Shown: positions 36,864 through 46,190 of the stretch, one piece after another | Layout: each line of letters begins with the position of its first letter | How positions within the stretch are numbered: the stretch's first letter is position 1 | DNA from: Nostoc sp. LPT | GTDB taxonomy: Bacteria > Cyanobacteriota > Cyanobacteriia > Cyanobacteriales > Nostocaceae | Reading direction: 5' to 3' | NCBI RefSeq assembly: GCF_017115165.1 | Contig: NZ_JABXKF010000123.1 | Location: 47,510 to 111,509, forward strand | Length of the DNA: 64,000 nt | Made by a program: the position numbers and the translations under genes | Notes under the pieces: generated by a model | What the model was told of the DNA's origin: nothing | What the model saw: the letters and a program-made list of their open reading frames with translations, nothing else | Databases searched by the model: none

Positions 36864-38104
36864 ATTTCGCGCCAGGGAATATTATGCTTTCGAGCTAAGT
36901 CTGCACAATCTTCATATTCTGGCTGCACATTTGCAATAACTTTTTCTGGTGATTGCCCTTTCCATGCTATTTTGACACGCACTTTGCCATATTCCGTTTC
37001 CACTTGTTGAATTTCCCGTTGTAAAATGGCACGTTGCTGAGTTGTTCGCCGAATGCCCAAAGTTGTAGTTTCGCGGAAGATAACCGCTTCACAACTGAGT
37101 AAATTTTCTGGATGACAAATCACAGTTAGTAAAATCCCCGGACGGGACTTTTTCATACCGATCGCTTGGGTAAAAACATCCAGCGCACCAGCCGCAAACA
37201 ACGCCTCAAACGCATAGCCGATCGCTTGTGGACTTAAATCATCAATTTGGGTTTCTAATACCGAGATGGTTTCCAAATTTGAGCTAGTTTCTTCATAATC
37301 ACTGAAATTTGACTGTAAACTTGTATTTTCACCCAACCAGAGGCGTAAAATATTGGAAATGGGTAAATTTATAGTTCCTGCTCCCAGTCCTATCTGCTTG
37401 ATAGCGATCGCAGGTGGTGAACCAAAATCTCTTGCCAAAGTAGTGGCGATCGCAGCTCCTGTTGGTGTTACTAATTCTCTGTCAATGCCATTACTATAAA
37501 CTGGACAACCCCGCATTTCCCACAGCTTTAATACCGCTGGGACTGGTACTGCCATCTGACCATGTGCAGCGCGAACAGTGCCGCCACCAGTCGGAAACGC
37601 CGAGCAGTAAAGCAGGGGCAATCCTTCCTGATTGCTTGCAATCCCCAACCAATCCAACCCCAGGCAAGTACCCACAATATCTACGATCGCATCTACAGCA
37701 CCCACCTCATGAAAATGAACTTTTTCAGGCGAAATGCCATGCACCGCCCCTTCTGCCACCGCTAGCTGTCGGAATACCGCCAAACTCCAAGCTTCTGCCC
37801 GTGATGGCAACTGAGCTTTGAGAATCATCTGCTCTATTTCTGGCAAGTGGCGTGTGTGATGGTGACTGTGTTCGCGATCGTGGTGATGGTGGTGATGATT
37901 GTGTACTAAATCCACATGGACTTTAGTCGCCTGCTGACCATTCCGTTGGACAAGTTCTGCCCTTAACTGATATTCCTGTTCAATACCCAACCCATTAAGT
38001 TTTGCAATTAAATACTCCACAGGAACACCCAAACTTACCAAAGCACCCAGGCACATATCACCAGAAATTCCTGTCGGACATTGAAGATAAGCGATTTTAT
38101 TCAT
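36821..38104 (-). CDS. larC: Nickel-pincer cofactor protein LarC
   Basis: 427 residues (DUF111). N-terminal CPTGISGDMCLGALVSLGVP, then a His-rich loop at about 68-86 (more than ten His), KVHFHEVGAVDAIVDIVGT and TPTGAAIA, and the C-terminal RRTTQQRAILQREIQQVET. LarC inserts nickel into the pyridinium cofactor of lactate racemase and related enzymes; the His loop fits metal delivery. Single unsplit frame, unlike the two-part larC of Lactobacillus. larB and larE are not in the window. Confidence 0.9.
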   Translation of the reverse strand: MNKIAYLQCPTGISGDMCLGALVSLGVPVEYLIAKLNGLGIEQEYQLRAELVQRNGQQATKVHVDLVHNHHHHHHDREHSHHHTRHLPEIEQMILKAQLPSRAEAWSLAVFRQLAVAEGAVHGISPEKVHFHEVGAVDAIVDIVGTCLGLDWLGIASNQEGLPLLYCSAFPTGGGTVRAAHGQMAVPVPAVLKLWEMRGCPVYSNGIDRELVTPTGAAIATTLARDFGSPPAIAIKQIGLGAGTINLPISNILRLWLGENTSLQSNFSDYEETSSNLETISVLETQIDDLSPQAIGYAFEALFAAGALDVFTQAIGMKKSRPGILLTVICHPENLLSCEAVIFRETTTLGIRRTTQQRAILQREIQQVETEYGKVRVKIAWKGQSPEKVIANVQPEYEDCADLARKHNIPWREIQRLALQRWYLVNG

Positions 38105-38185
38105 AAAAAATTAGTCATTTGTCATTTGTCATTTGTTAAGAGTTAGTAACTCTCTCCCCAGTCTCCAGTCCCCAATCCCCGTCCT

Positions 38186-38845
38186 ATGGCAAAAATTTTC
38201 CCAGTTCATCCGGATAATCCTCAAATTCGCCGAATAGAGGAAATAAAGTCGGCGCTCTCTAGTGGCGCAGTCATGCTTTACCCTACTGATACAGTCTATG
38301 CGATCGGTTGTGATTTGAATGCCAAGTCGGCGGTAGAACGAGTGCGGCAAATTAAACAGCTAGCAAACGATAAACCATTGACATTTTTATCTCCCTCGCT
38401 TTCAAATGTGGCAACTTATGCCTTCGTAAGTGACACAGCCTATCGGATTATGAAACGCCTGATTCCAGGGCCATACACGTTTTTGCTCCCAGCTACGAAG
38501 TTAGTACCGCGATTGGTGCAAAGCCCCAAGCGGAAAACTACTGGAATTAGAGTACCAAACCATACTGTATGTTTGGAGTTGCTGGCAGCATTGGGCAATC
38601 CGATTATTTCAACTTCAGCACATCTGCCACCAGATGAAGCAGATAATGGCATGATTCGGATAGATCCTGAAACGATTCAGTCGCGGGTAGAGCTATTTGA
38701 TCGTTTGGACAAGTTGGTAGACATAATTGTAGACACTGGCGAAGAACCTACTTATGAAGTATCTACCATCTTGGATATGACCGGAGACGAAGCAGCAATT
38801 ATACGGAGGGGTTTAGGTTGGGAAACAGCAGCAGCATGGGTATAA
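38186..38845 (+). CDS. Sua5/YciO/YrdC/YwlC family protein (threonylcarbamoyl-AMP synthase-like)
   Basis: 219 residues: VMLYPTDTVYAIGCD, PLTFLSPS, RLIPGPYTFLLPATK, TGIRVPNH and NPIISTSAHLPP, the motifs of the YrdC domain that makes threonylcarbamoyl-AMP for tRNA t6A37. The Sua5 C-terminal extension is absent. It may be the YciO branch, whose activity is weaker, so I leave the symbol empty. Divergent from larC. Confidence 0.88.
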   Translation: MAKIFPVHPDNPQIRRIEEIKSALSSGAVMLYPTDTVYAIGCDLNAKSAVERVRQIKQLANDKPLTFLSPSLSNVATYAFVSDTAYRIMKRLIPGPYTFLLPATKLVPRLVQSPKRKTTGIRVPNHTVCLELLAALGNPIISTSAHLPPDEADNGMIRIDPETIQSRVELFDRLDKLVDIIVDTGEEPTYEVSTILDMTGDEAAIIRRGLGWETAAAWV

Positions 38846-39250
38846 GAATTCCACTTCACAGGCGCACCTTTCCGTTTCGGAAATTGTGATAAAAATAACT
38901 CCAGTTTTAAAATTGTCATATTTAAAAGCGATGTCTAGGATGGGCTGAACGGTTACGGCAGTGGATATAAGAGGATGGTGGCAAAACTTGGCACGGTAAG
39001 GTATTTGACAACTTTAAGAAAATGGCGGGTACTCGTGTGCCAGCGTTGAGATGGTGGCTTGTGAAAAAACCGACACATTGCCAGAACTGTAACTCTTTCG
39101 TATTTCCTATAGTTTTGATATATGAGCTTTAGATGTGAGCATTATATACGGCAAGTCTTGATGGATGAATGCCTAAAGATTCACAAGCCTTGGACGGTCT
39201 TGATTGCTGTGTCTGCGTTGTAATTACGGTGCAATACTACTGGAAAAGTC
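38846..39250. other. Spacer upstream of the HetZ-like gene
   Basis: 405 bp with no supported gene. Likely leader and promoter region of the downstream regulator; an AAAAGT stretch precedes its ATG, but no consensus regulator site is identified. Confidence 0.4.
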
Positions 39251-40471
39251 ATGAAAGCTAACGTCGTCAATCTACCAAACTCTACACCCATTTTTGACAA
39301 CCACATTTCAACTGAAGAATTTTCAGATAGCAGCAGCGATCGCTTGATTCAATTGCTGTCTGAGGAAATGCAAGCGCAAGTGAAAGCAACACCCAAGTGT
39401 GTAGAAGCTTTAGCAAAGCGCATAGCCGTAGAAGTAGAACGCATTTGTGACAAAAGCTCCCGCATTCAAACATCTGGGGAAATCAAGTCCTGGCAGATGA
39501 CGTTGGGAAGGCATCGGATGCAAAAGTGCTTACGTTACTACCAACTAGGTTCCAAACAAGGGCGGGTGGAATTACATAGCAATTTGGGTGCTATGGTTTA
39601 CCGCCATGTAACTATGTCTGGTTCGGAGTTGGGCTTTGATGCTCGTTACAGCCTGATTGAAGATTTTTTACAAGCATTTTATATCGAAGCGATCAAAGCT
39701 TTCCGTAGAGAAAACGAACTACCAGAGAATCACACGCCGCGTACTCAGCTGCAATTAGCTGAATACATGGCTTTTACAGAGCAGTATGCCAAACGCCGGA
39801 TCAATTTACCTGGTGGTGCAAATCAGCAATTGATTATCTTGCGCGCCCAAGGTTTTGCTCGTCGTCAGCCCCAAGAAACTACCGTAGATATTGAAATGGC
39901 GGTAGAGTCTGCTAAGGGTGAAGAAGCAGAATCTTACCAGCGCAACTCGGCGGTGCAACAGCTGCGATCGCAAATGATCGCTCAAACTAATTTCGATCCA
40001 TCTGAAGAATCAGAACGCGATCGCGTCATCACTGAATTGATGAAATATCTGGAGTCTCAAGGTCAATCTGATTGTATGAACTACCTCAGCTTAAAACTTC
40101 AAGACCTCTCAGCCCCAGAAATTGACCAAATCCTCGGTTTAACTAGCCGTCAGCGCGATTATCTCCAACAACGGTTTAAATACCACGTCGAAAAGTTTGC
40201 CAAACAACACCATTGGCAATTAGTACATCAATGGTTAGGCGCGGGTTTAGAGCAAAAGTTGGGTTTATCTTCCCAGCAGTGGGAAATCTTTGTGAATCAA
40301 CTCACAGAACAGCAACAGCAAATATTACAGTTAAAAACTGCACGGGAAAACGACGTTGCGATCGCCAAAGCCATCAAATGCACCCCCAAACAGTTACAAA
40401 AGCGCTGGACTCAACTTTTAGAACTAGCATGGGCTATCCGCAACGGTCATACTGAGGCACAAACGGGCTAA
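39251..40471 (+). CDS. HetZ-related protein
   Basis: 406 residues, soluble. Similar in size and layout to HetZ (about 400 aa): a helical N-terminal part, a central conserved block (LGAMVYRHVTMSGSELGFDA, IEDFLQAFYIEAIKAFRRE, LAEYMAFTEQYAKRRINLPGG) and a C-terminal part with helix-turn-helix features (DQILGLTSRQRDYLQQRFKY). HetZ is a DNA-binding regulator needed for early heterocyst differentiation, normally followed by patU3; patU3 is not downstream here, so this is more likely the HetZ-related paralogue. Assignment is by recall of the family pattern. Confidence 0.55.
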   Translation: MKANVVNLPNSTPIFDNHISTEEFSDSSSDRLIQLLSEEMQAQVKATPKCVEALAKRIAVEVERICDKSSRIQTSGEIKSWQMTLGRHRMQKCLRYYQLGSKQGRVELHSNLGAMVYRHVTMSGSELGFDARYSLIEDFLQAFYIEAIKAFRRENELPENHTPRTQLQLAEYMAFTEQYAKRRINLPGGANQQLIILRAQGFARRQPQETTVDIEMAVESAKGEEAESYQRNSAVQQLRSQMIAQTNFDPSEESERDRVITELMKYLESQGQSDCMNYLSLKLQDLSAPEIDQILGLTSRQRDYLQQRFKYHVEKFAKQHHWQLVHQWLGAGLEQKLGLSSQQWEIFVNQLTEQQQQILQLKTARENDVAIAKAIKCTPKQLQKRWTQLLELAWAIRNGHTEAQTG

Positions 40472-40571
40472 ACCAAAGCAAAATAACTGAATTCATCTAA
40501 TCTCAGTCTTAGTTACTACATATAATTTTACAAATGATGTAATAATAAGGTGGGTTAAATAACACAAGACT

Positions 40572-40781
40572 ATGAACCCTGTATTTTCTGAACTCTCCAG
40601 TCTTTCTAGAGCCGAAAAACTCCAACTGGTAGAGAATTTATGGGATGACATCGCTGCTACACCAGCAGCACTCCCGATTTTAGATTGGCAGAAACAAGAA
40701 CTAGCCCAGCGCAAAACCAAATATCTGCAAAACCCTACTATTGGTAGTAATTGGGAAGATGTAAAAGCTAGAATTTCTTAA
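40572..40781 (+). CDS. Addiction-module antitoxin component (RelB/ParD-type), orphan
   Basis: 69 residues: MNPVFSELSSLSRAEKLQLV, ENLWDDIAATP, LPILDWQKQELAQR, the typical TIGR02574-like pattern of small antitoxins. A RelE/ParE toxin normally overlaps the 3' end; here only MARQLTIAILNHS-stop (40786-40827) follows, so the toxin is lost. Confidence 0.75.
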   Translation: MNPVFSELSSLSRAEKLQLVENLWDDIAATPAALPILDWQKQELAQRKTKYLQNPTIGSNWEDVKARIS

Positions 40782-40860
40782 AGGCATGGCTAGACAATTA
40801 ACTATAGCAATTCTGAATCATTCGTGAGAAAATTCTGAAGTACATAACATAAAAGATATA

Positions 40861-40960
40861 TAGGACTCATATCTGATTTTTGAACAATATTTTAGATAAA
40901 ACCTAGAGAAAACAGGCTTTTCAGTCTCAGTATGTTTTCAGAAATCAAATCGGAGTCCTA
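40861..40960. mobile_element. 100-bp MITE with 23-bp terminal inverted repeats
   Basis: Ends TAGGACTC and GAGTCCTA; the 23-bp ends (40861-40883 and 40938-40960) match at 19 of 23 positions in inverted orientation. Flanks are TATATA / ATATAT, consistent with TA target duplication of IS630-like elements. No coding capacity, so it would need a transposase in trans. Confidence 0.75.
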
Positions 40961-41196
40961 ATATATGCTACAAAAATACAGGGCGTAGCTCTGAAGATGC
41001 AATTATTGGAAGATTTTATAAAAAATAGCTAAGACAAGCGTGAAATCACGTAAACAATAGCAATTAAAATGCTACTATATAGATACAAGCATAAAGAGAT
41101 AATACCAGTACTAAGTGTTTTGTCTGGCTTAATCAGTACGTGGAAAAAAGCATTTTTCAAAAATGAAATAGCCCTGGATAATTTACAAGGATAGTT
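40961..41196. other. Spacer between the MITE and a small membrane-protein gene
   Basis: AT-rich, no gene seen; ends in AAGGA 6 bp before the next ATG. Confidence 0.35.
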
Positions 41197-41451
41197 ATGG
41201 GGATACTGTTTATAGTTTTTTTGGGGTGGTTTTTGATTTCTTTGTTAATTTATAAATTGACAAATTCACGTAAAAGACGCCTAGCCGATGTGATCATCCT
41301 GGTTATAATTGTTACAATGTGGCTTGTAAACTATCAATTAGTTGCGTTGATGATGCTATTTGTTGCTGGGTTTAATTACAGTATGGCTACTATACTATAT
41401 TTATTTGTATCTTTAATAGGTGCATTTCTGAGCAGGAATCTGGTTAGATAA
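41197..41451 (+). CDS. Small membrane protein of unknown function
   Basis: 84 residues with a good AAGGA box 6 bp before the ATG. Three hydrophobic segments (about 2-20, 32-60 and 62-78) separated by KLTNSRKRR. No family recognised. Stand-alone gene in an accessory patch. Confidence 0.5.
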   Translation: MGILFIVFLGWFLISLLIYKLTNSRKRRLADVIILVIIVTMWLVNYQLVALMMLFVAGFNYSMATILYLFVSLIGAFLSRNLVR

Positions 41452-41780
41452 CTTTTGGTTCACTGCTCCCCACTAAGAATGTTTTCGACTTCCTCTAAAG
41501 CGCGATTACATCCACATTTTCACAATCCCCTTTTAGTTACAAATATTACTTATAAATTTATTCAGTATTTTTTCACGAATGATTTAGGATTGCTATATCC
41601 TTTTCCTTGTCCAAATTATTAATACATTTGTATTTATCTAGTACAAAATTACTAAATTATCTTTCTATTTATCTTGTTTGGGTATAGCCAAAATTAAAAA
41701 TTCATATTAAGCAACTGACTATTTGTTACAGCTTCTGTGAAATCCTATAATAAGCAGGACTTTTGGCACAGGGATTTAGG
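41452..41780. other. Intergenic spacer
   Basis: 329 bp, AT-rich. No ORF, RNA or repeat that I can support. Confidence 0.35.
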
Positions 41781-42255
41781 ATGGCTCTGACTCAAGGCGG
41801 ACGGGCAAATAAGTCTGGTAATATTTTAGAAGCAAATGTAGAAGCAATCTTGAATGGGCATAATTATTTCCAAATAGGGAACTATGTCCCAAAAGAATTT
41901 ATACTAAATGCTACTTTATTACCAAAACGCTATGGAAAAGAAGTTTATATTGGAACTGGAATTTAATACGTATCTGAAGGTTGATTTTTATGTTGTAGGC
42001 TCATCTGTAATGCCATCTGGTTTAATTTTCGAGTGCAAATGGCAAGAAAGCCCCGGTTCAGTTGATGAAAAGTTTCCTTACTTGAACATGAACATTCAGC
42101 ACTATTACCCTGCACCAACTATCGTAATTTTAGGGGGTGAAGGTATGCGAGAAGGCGCAAGCAAATGGCTGAAAGCAAGAGTTAACGATAACCATAATTT
42201 ATTAGCAGTTTATAGCTTAGACAGATTCATTGCTTGGGCAAATAAAAATCTTTAA
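41781..42255 (+). pseudogene. PD-(D/E)xK restriction endonuclease, frameshifted
   Basis: From the ATG at 41781 the frame reads MALTQGGRANKSGNILEANV and NYVPKEFILNATLLP, then stops at 41964-41966. The next frame continues TYLKVDFYVVGSSVMPSGLI, FECKWQESPGSVDEKFPY and AVYSLDRFIAWANKNL to 42255. VDF...FECKW is the nuclease core (Asp and Glu-x-Lys). A one-base change near 41950-41966 splits it. It converges with the methylase gene and overlaps it by 29 bp, as in a type II restriction-modification pair. Probably inactive. Confidence 0.78.
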
Positions 42256-43084
42256 AAGATGTAATTAATAGTTCGTCAACCATGCCTCTATTTTTTATGT
42301 TTGAGTTAATTGAACGCGCCGCTTTAATTTTATAGGTTTCAAAATTGATATCAGTATAAATTTTTCTAATAAATTCACTATCAGAATTGCATACCATAAC
42401 TTTGACACCACGACTTGCTAACTCTGCACAAGCATCTCTTAAAAGTTCTTGGTCTTTTTTACTAAAACAATTTTGACTATAAGCAGTGAAATAGCTAGTG
42501 TCACTGATAGGATGGTAGGGCGGATCAAAAAATACAAAGTCATCACTGCTAGTCGCATGATTTAGGACTTCTGTAAAATCTGCTTGTTTAATTTCTGCAT
42601 GGGAAAGCGCTTCGGAAGCTGCTTTTAATAAAACCTCAGCACAAATATTGGGATTGTCATATCTGCCTAGTGGCACATTGAATTTACCCTGTGAGTTGAC
42701 TCGATAAAGACCATTAAAACAAGTCTTATTAAGATAAATTAGACGAGCAGCTTTTTCTATATCAGTACCACTAGAGTTGTTTCTGACGCTATAGTAATAA
42801 TCTTTACCATGTCGGCTTTTATGCTCTTTTAATAGATAAATTAATTCTTCGAGACGATTTCTAACACAACAATAAGCGTTAATTAATTCGGCATTAATAT
42901 CAGTTAAAATGGCAGCACTTGGTTGGAGATAGAAAAAAACAGCACCACCACCTAAAAATGGCTCATAGTAATTTTTATAACTCTTGGGAAAATAAGGAAT
43001 ATATTGCTGTATTAACCGACTTTTACCCCCTGCCCACTTCAAAAATGGACGCGGGTTAGTTTCCTTTGAGACTTGAATTACCAT
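42227..43084 (-). CDS. Dam-family adenine-N6 DNA methyltransferase
   Basis: 285 residues, class D12. Motif X FLKWAGGKSR (14-23), SAM-binding YYEPFLGGGAVFF (39-51), catalytic FFDPPYHP with DPPY at 187-190, and NSDSEFIRKIY. The family methylates adenine in GATC or related sites. GATC is the core of the HIP1 octamer that is so common here. The frame is intact while its nuclease partner is frameshifted, so it acts as an orphan methylase. Confidence 0.92.
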   Translation of the reverse strand: MVIQVSKETNPRPFLKWAGGKSRLIQQYIPYFPKSYKNYYEPFLGGGAVFFYLQPSAAILTDINAELINAYCCVRNRLEELIYLLKEHKSRHGKDYYYSVRNNSSGTDIEKAARLIYLNKTCFNGLYRVNSQGKFNVPLGRYDNPNICAEVLLKAASEALSHAEIKQADFTEVLNHATSSDDFVFFDPPYHPISDTSYFTAYSQNCFSKKDQELLRDACAELASRGVKVMVCNSDSEFIRKIYTDINFETYKIKAARSINSNIKNRGMVDELLITSFKDFYLPKQ

Positions 43085-43249
43085 TTATTTACAATTTAAC
43101 TGAAAATAATTATGACTAAATAAAGCCAATATAACCGACGAACCAAATTTTAGATTAACTGGCTAATTTTCCAGCCGCATATATTACAATTGAGTAGATA
43201 AAGCATATCAAAACAAACGTAAGTATATAACAAGGCAGTTTACATTCAG

Positions 43250-43456
43250 ATGTTTGATGGATTTTGGGATAACGTCTTTCGCTACCCTCGGTACTTAATT
43301 AGTATTGTCTTAGGCTTGTTTCTGAACACCTTTGCGCCATTAGTGCCATTATTGAAACGCCCTGTCACCTCGATCGCTATCTTGGGTTTATTTGTGAGCG
43401 GCCTAGTCTTCCTTACTTTCACCCTACGGGCAATGTTGGGCTTGAGTACAATCTAG
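43250..43456 (+). CDS. DUF751 (Ycf33-like) membrane protein
   Basis: 68 residues: FWDNVFRYPRYLISIVLGLF, then two hydrophobic helices with a PLVPLLKRPVTS link. Ycf33 homologues occur in cyanobacteria and red-lineage plastids; a role in cyclic electron flow around photosystem I has been proposed for some. It lies 124 bp before rbfA. Confidence 0.82.
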   Translation: MFDGFWDNVFRYPRYLISIVLGLFLNTFAPLVPLLKRPVTSIAILGLFVSGLVFLTFTLRAMLGLSTI

Positions 43457-43580
43457 ACTAGCGTTATATCGGGGCTATACCCCACAGACAGTTGCTCTTG
43501 GCGTTGCTCCCGCTATCGTACTGTCTACCCAACTTGCATCTATTTTTGTCGTACAACCTCTGTGATGAGGCAAAATTTTT

Positions 43581-44000
43581 ATGGCTACAAATCGTCGGGT
43601 TTCCCGCGTTGCTGAACTGATCAAACGGGAAGTTAGCCAAATGCTGCTTAACGGAATTAAGGATGACCGTGTGGGTACTGGAATGGTCAGTGTAACTGAT
43701 GTTGATGTTTCCGGCGATCTCCAACACGCCAAAATCTACGTCAGCATCTATGGTACAGATGAAGCTAAGGTAGAAACAATGGCAGGCTTAAAGTCGGCCA
43801 CAGGTTACGTCCGCAGCGAACTTGGGGCGCGGGTACGGCTACGTCGTACACCAGAAGTCATATTTCTCGAAGATCGCTCCATAGAACGCGGTAATAAAGT
43901 ATTGGCACTACTAAACCAACTTAACCACGATCGCCCGCCAGAAAATCTGCTAGCAGTAGAAGACAGCACTGTTCAAAATGATGAAGAATTTTCCGAATAA
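43581..44000 (+). CDS. rbfA: 30S ribosome-binding factor A
   Basis: 139 residues, single KH-like domain: RRVSRVAELIKREVSQML, GMVSVTDVDVSGDLQHAKI, LRRTPEVIFLEDRSIERG. RbfA binds immature 30S subunits and helps 16S rRNA 5' end maturation, important in the cold. A hairpin with a T-run follows about 60 bp after the stop. Confidence 0.95.
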   Translation: MATNRRVSRVAELIKREVSQMLLNGIKDDRVGTGMVSVTDVDVSGDLQHAKIYVSIYGTDEAKVETMAGLKSATGYVRSELGARVRLRRTPEVIFLEDRSIERGNKVLALLNQLNHDRPPENLLAVEDSTVQNDEEFSE

Positions 44001-44061
44001 GTAACTAAAACAACAATGTAACTTCAGAACAATTAATCTCAGCAAATCCGCCAAACAGTTT

Positions 44062-44090
44062 ACAGACGTGACTAGATCGCGTCTGTTTTA
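44062..44090 (+). terminator. Terminator hairpin after rbfA
   Basis: ACAGACG and CGTCTGT pair over 7 bp around an 11-nt loop and are followed by TTTTA. Good rho-independent terminator geometry. Confidence 0.6.
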
Positions 44091-44977
44091 ATGTAAACAT
44101 AACCTTATTCAGCAAGACACCTCTCTTCTTGTGAGCAAAACAAGGTTTAAACATTTTTCCTTGCTAAAACTCTATTCCTTTATGGTTGGAATATTCATTA
44201 ATTCTGAATTCTGAATTCTGACTCCTGTTTATGTGTGTCCTGATTCCGAATTATTATTACTCCACCCTTTTACAGATGTTTTTCAAAAGAAAACTGATAA
44301 TGTTAGTGCTGAAATTAACTAATAAATTACGGGCTTACTTAAGAAATTGTTAACAGATGCTATGGTTAAAGCCTTCGTAAGCTGATGCGCGTCTAGGTTG
44401 TACATTTTTGCATTCAGACCGTCCTTACGTCAATTGGTCATCTGTCCTTTGAAATACAAATGACCAATGACAACTCTCACGATTAAATATATAAATTAAA
44501 TGCGTAACAGCTTAGTATACTTTAGCCGTTATGTTTTGCAACAGTTTATACCCTAGTAACTGACAAATATTATTGTGTTGTTTACCTTAGATAAATACCA
44601 GCAGTTATAGATCCAGCTTTTAAGGTGATTATTTGATATGTAAGCAATCGCGATATAAACTCTCCCCACCCACCAAATCTTGCCTAAAGACAGTAATGGC
44701 AAGACTTTCAGACTTGTGGCATCAAAGTCATACAGCTACATAAGCAGGTTAAGTTAATTACTCGGAATTTTTTTTGTAAAGCGGATTTTCCCGAAATGTC
44801 AGGATTCTTTGACTTTCTTAACATTTCTTGAGATAATTTCAGGAGATATAGCGTCAAAATAAAAATAGTTCCGTATAGCAAACTACAAAATTGTAGCCAC
44901 AAGTCTAATTTCTGTAATGTTTGTTCCTAATTTTTAACGGGAACACTATCGTAAGTGTTAATTTGTGAGTAAAAAAC
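44091..44977. other. Long non-coding spacer
   Basis: Nearly 890 bp without a supported gene. It has a GAATTCTGAATTCTGACTCCTG repeat near 44202-44226 and otherwise AT-rich unique sequence. The stretch just before 44978 is the leader of the DUF4327 gene. A small RNA is possible but not shown. Confidence 0.4.
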
Positions 44978-45214
44978 ATGAGTGTGAATACGGTGCCTTC
45001 TATCAATTACTACTCTCTAGATCTGATTCAAGACGAAGCACGCCGACTGGTGCAAAAGGGAATGATTAGCCGACAACAGCCAATATATACCCTCTGCCAA
45101 TACATTCCAGCGAGAGAGTGGGTTTGCGTTGAATGTGAATTAGAGAAATGTGACTTTTTGTTACGCGATCGCATTGGCGACCTAATTGGTCGCGAACAGT
45201 GGGATAACGACTAA
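44978..45214 (+). CDS. DUF4327 family protein
   Basis: 78 residues, highly patterned: YYSLDLIQDEARRLVQKGMI, SRQQPIYTLCQYIPAREW, CVECELEKCDFLLRDRIGD. Three Cys near the middle and end. This family is confined to cyanobacteria; its function is not known. Confidence 0.85.
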   Translation: MSVNTVPSINYYSLDLIQDEARRLVQKGMISRQQPIYTLCQYIPAREWVCVECELEKCDFLLRDRIGDLIGREQWDND

Positions 45215-45739
45215 ATCAATGTTTGATTTCGGGTTTGGGATTGGAAGTTTATTTTTGATGTGTGGATGTCACCATCAACGATTTAACGTTTAATCAGGAG
45301 GACAATCTCTGGTTTTTGATGAGCATTGCCCTATACAGAATCTTGCGTTTTTGATTAACACAGAAGCAGTTGAGTCTGAATTTATACAACTTTTCAAGTT
45401 AAAGAAGGCATCAAAACCATTTGTTCTGTACATCTGGTGTCATGGCTTGAGTTTAGTATGTAGATTCAGTGAAGTTCCTACATCGATCCAATAGAAGGGT
45501 AGGAACTTCACTTTTGACTCGCAATTTATTGCATCGCTTCTCTCAAGTAAGTAATAACCTGCTTGCTGTTCAAAGCCAAAATCTGTCTGAAAAAGTTTGC
45601 TAAGTCGGGCTAACGGACACCAGTTGCGACAACAAAGGGAAACTCCGCCAGCAACTGGCTCAACTTTCACAAAATCCAAAATTTGTATCGTATTTTTTCT
45701 GAAAAAATCTCGAAAAGCAGAGAAAAATCGGATGAACTA
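45215..45739. other. Spacer with a strong hairpin and a doubtful minus-strand ORF
   Basis: A TTG-initiated 79-codon frame (45440-45679, minus) reads protein-like (VAGGVSLCCRNWCPLARL) but has no ribosome site or recognised family, and its 3' end contains the hairpin at 45468-45512. I leave it unannotated as a gene. Confidence 0.3.
45468..45512 (+). terminator. 13-bp perfect stem-loop
   Basis: AGTGAAGTTCCTA and its exact complement TAGGAACTTCACT separated by 19 nt, followed by TTTTGAC. It could end transcripts from the DUF4327 side or be a structured RNA element. Confidence 0.5.
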
Positions 45740-46093
45740 TTATCCTACTTGCTCTAAATACTGATTAACGTCTTCAATGATGCGAGTAAGTTCAGCTTCA
45801 GTAGTCAGGCGGATGTTGACATTGCGGACAGTCAGCAAAACTTTGGCTGCGAAGGGCGTCGGCCAGATATTCGGATTACAAAAAACTTCTAAAAATACTT
45901 CACCCGTATAACGATATTCCAGGGGAGGCTGGGGAGTGACTCTACCACCGCCAGGAGTGGGTTTAGCAGCGATTGCTTTCAGGCGTTCCATCAGTTGATC
46001 CGTCGCTGTCTTTAATTCTCGTGCTGCTTGGGGTGAAAAACTGAAGGAGACTGAACCTTCAATTAAGTTCAATGTTAGAGGAATTGAAGACAT
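45740..46093 (-). CDS. Conserved hypothetical protein
   Basis: 117 residues, soluble. Reads SIPLTLNLIEGSVSFSFSPQ, AARELKTATDQLMERLKAIA, then a Gly/Pro link and YRYTGEVFLEVFCNPNIWP. Balanced composition and low repeat content support a real gene. No family recognised. Confidence 0.6.
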   Translation of the reverse strand: MSSIPLTLNLIEGSVSFSFSPQAARELKTATDQLMERLKAIAAKPTPGGGRVTPQPPLEYRYTGEVFLEVFCNPNIWPTPFAAKVLLTVRNVNIRLTTEAELTRIIEDVNQYLEQVG

Positions 46094-46190
46094 ATTTTTT
46101 TTATTAAAACTTCTTGATAAGTACTTATATTACCGGAAGAAGGGGTCTGAATCCCACTCTGATAGTTCCCGGTGTCTTCTTCAAAGACCA

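Noticed and set aside
45440..45679. 79-codon minus-strand ORF
   Set aside because: TTG start, no ribosome site, no known family, and its end is a strong hairpin. Kept only as a remark.
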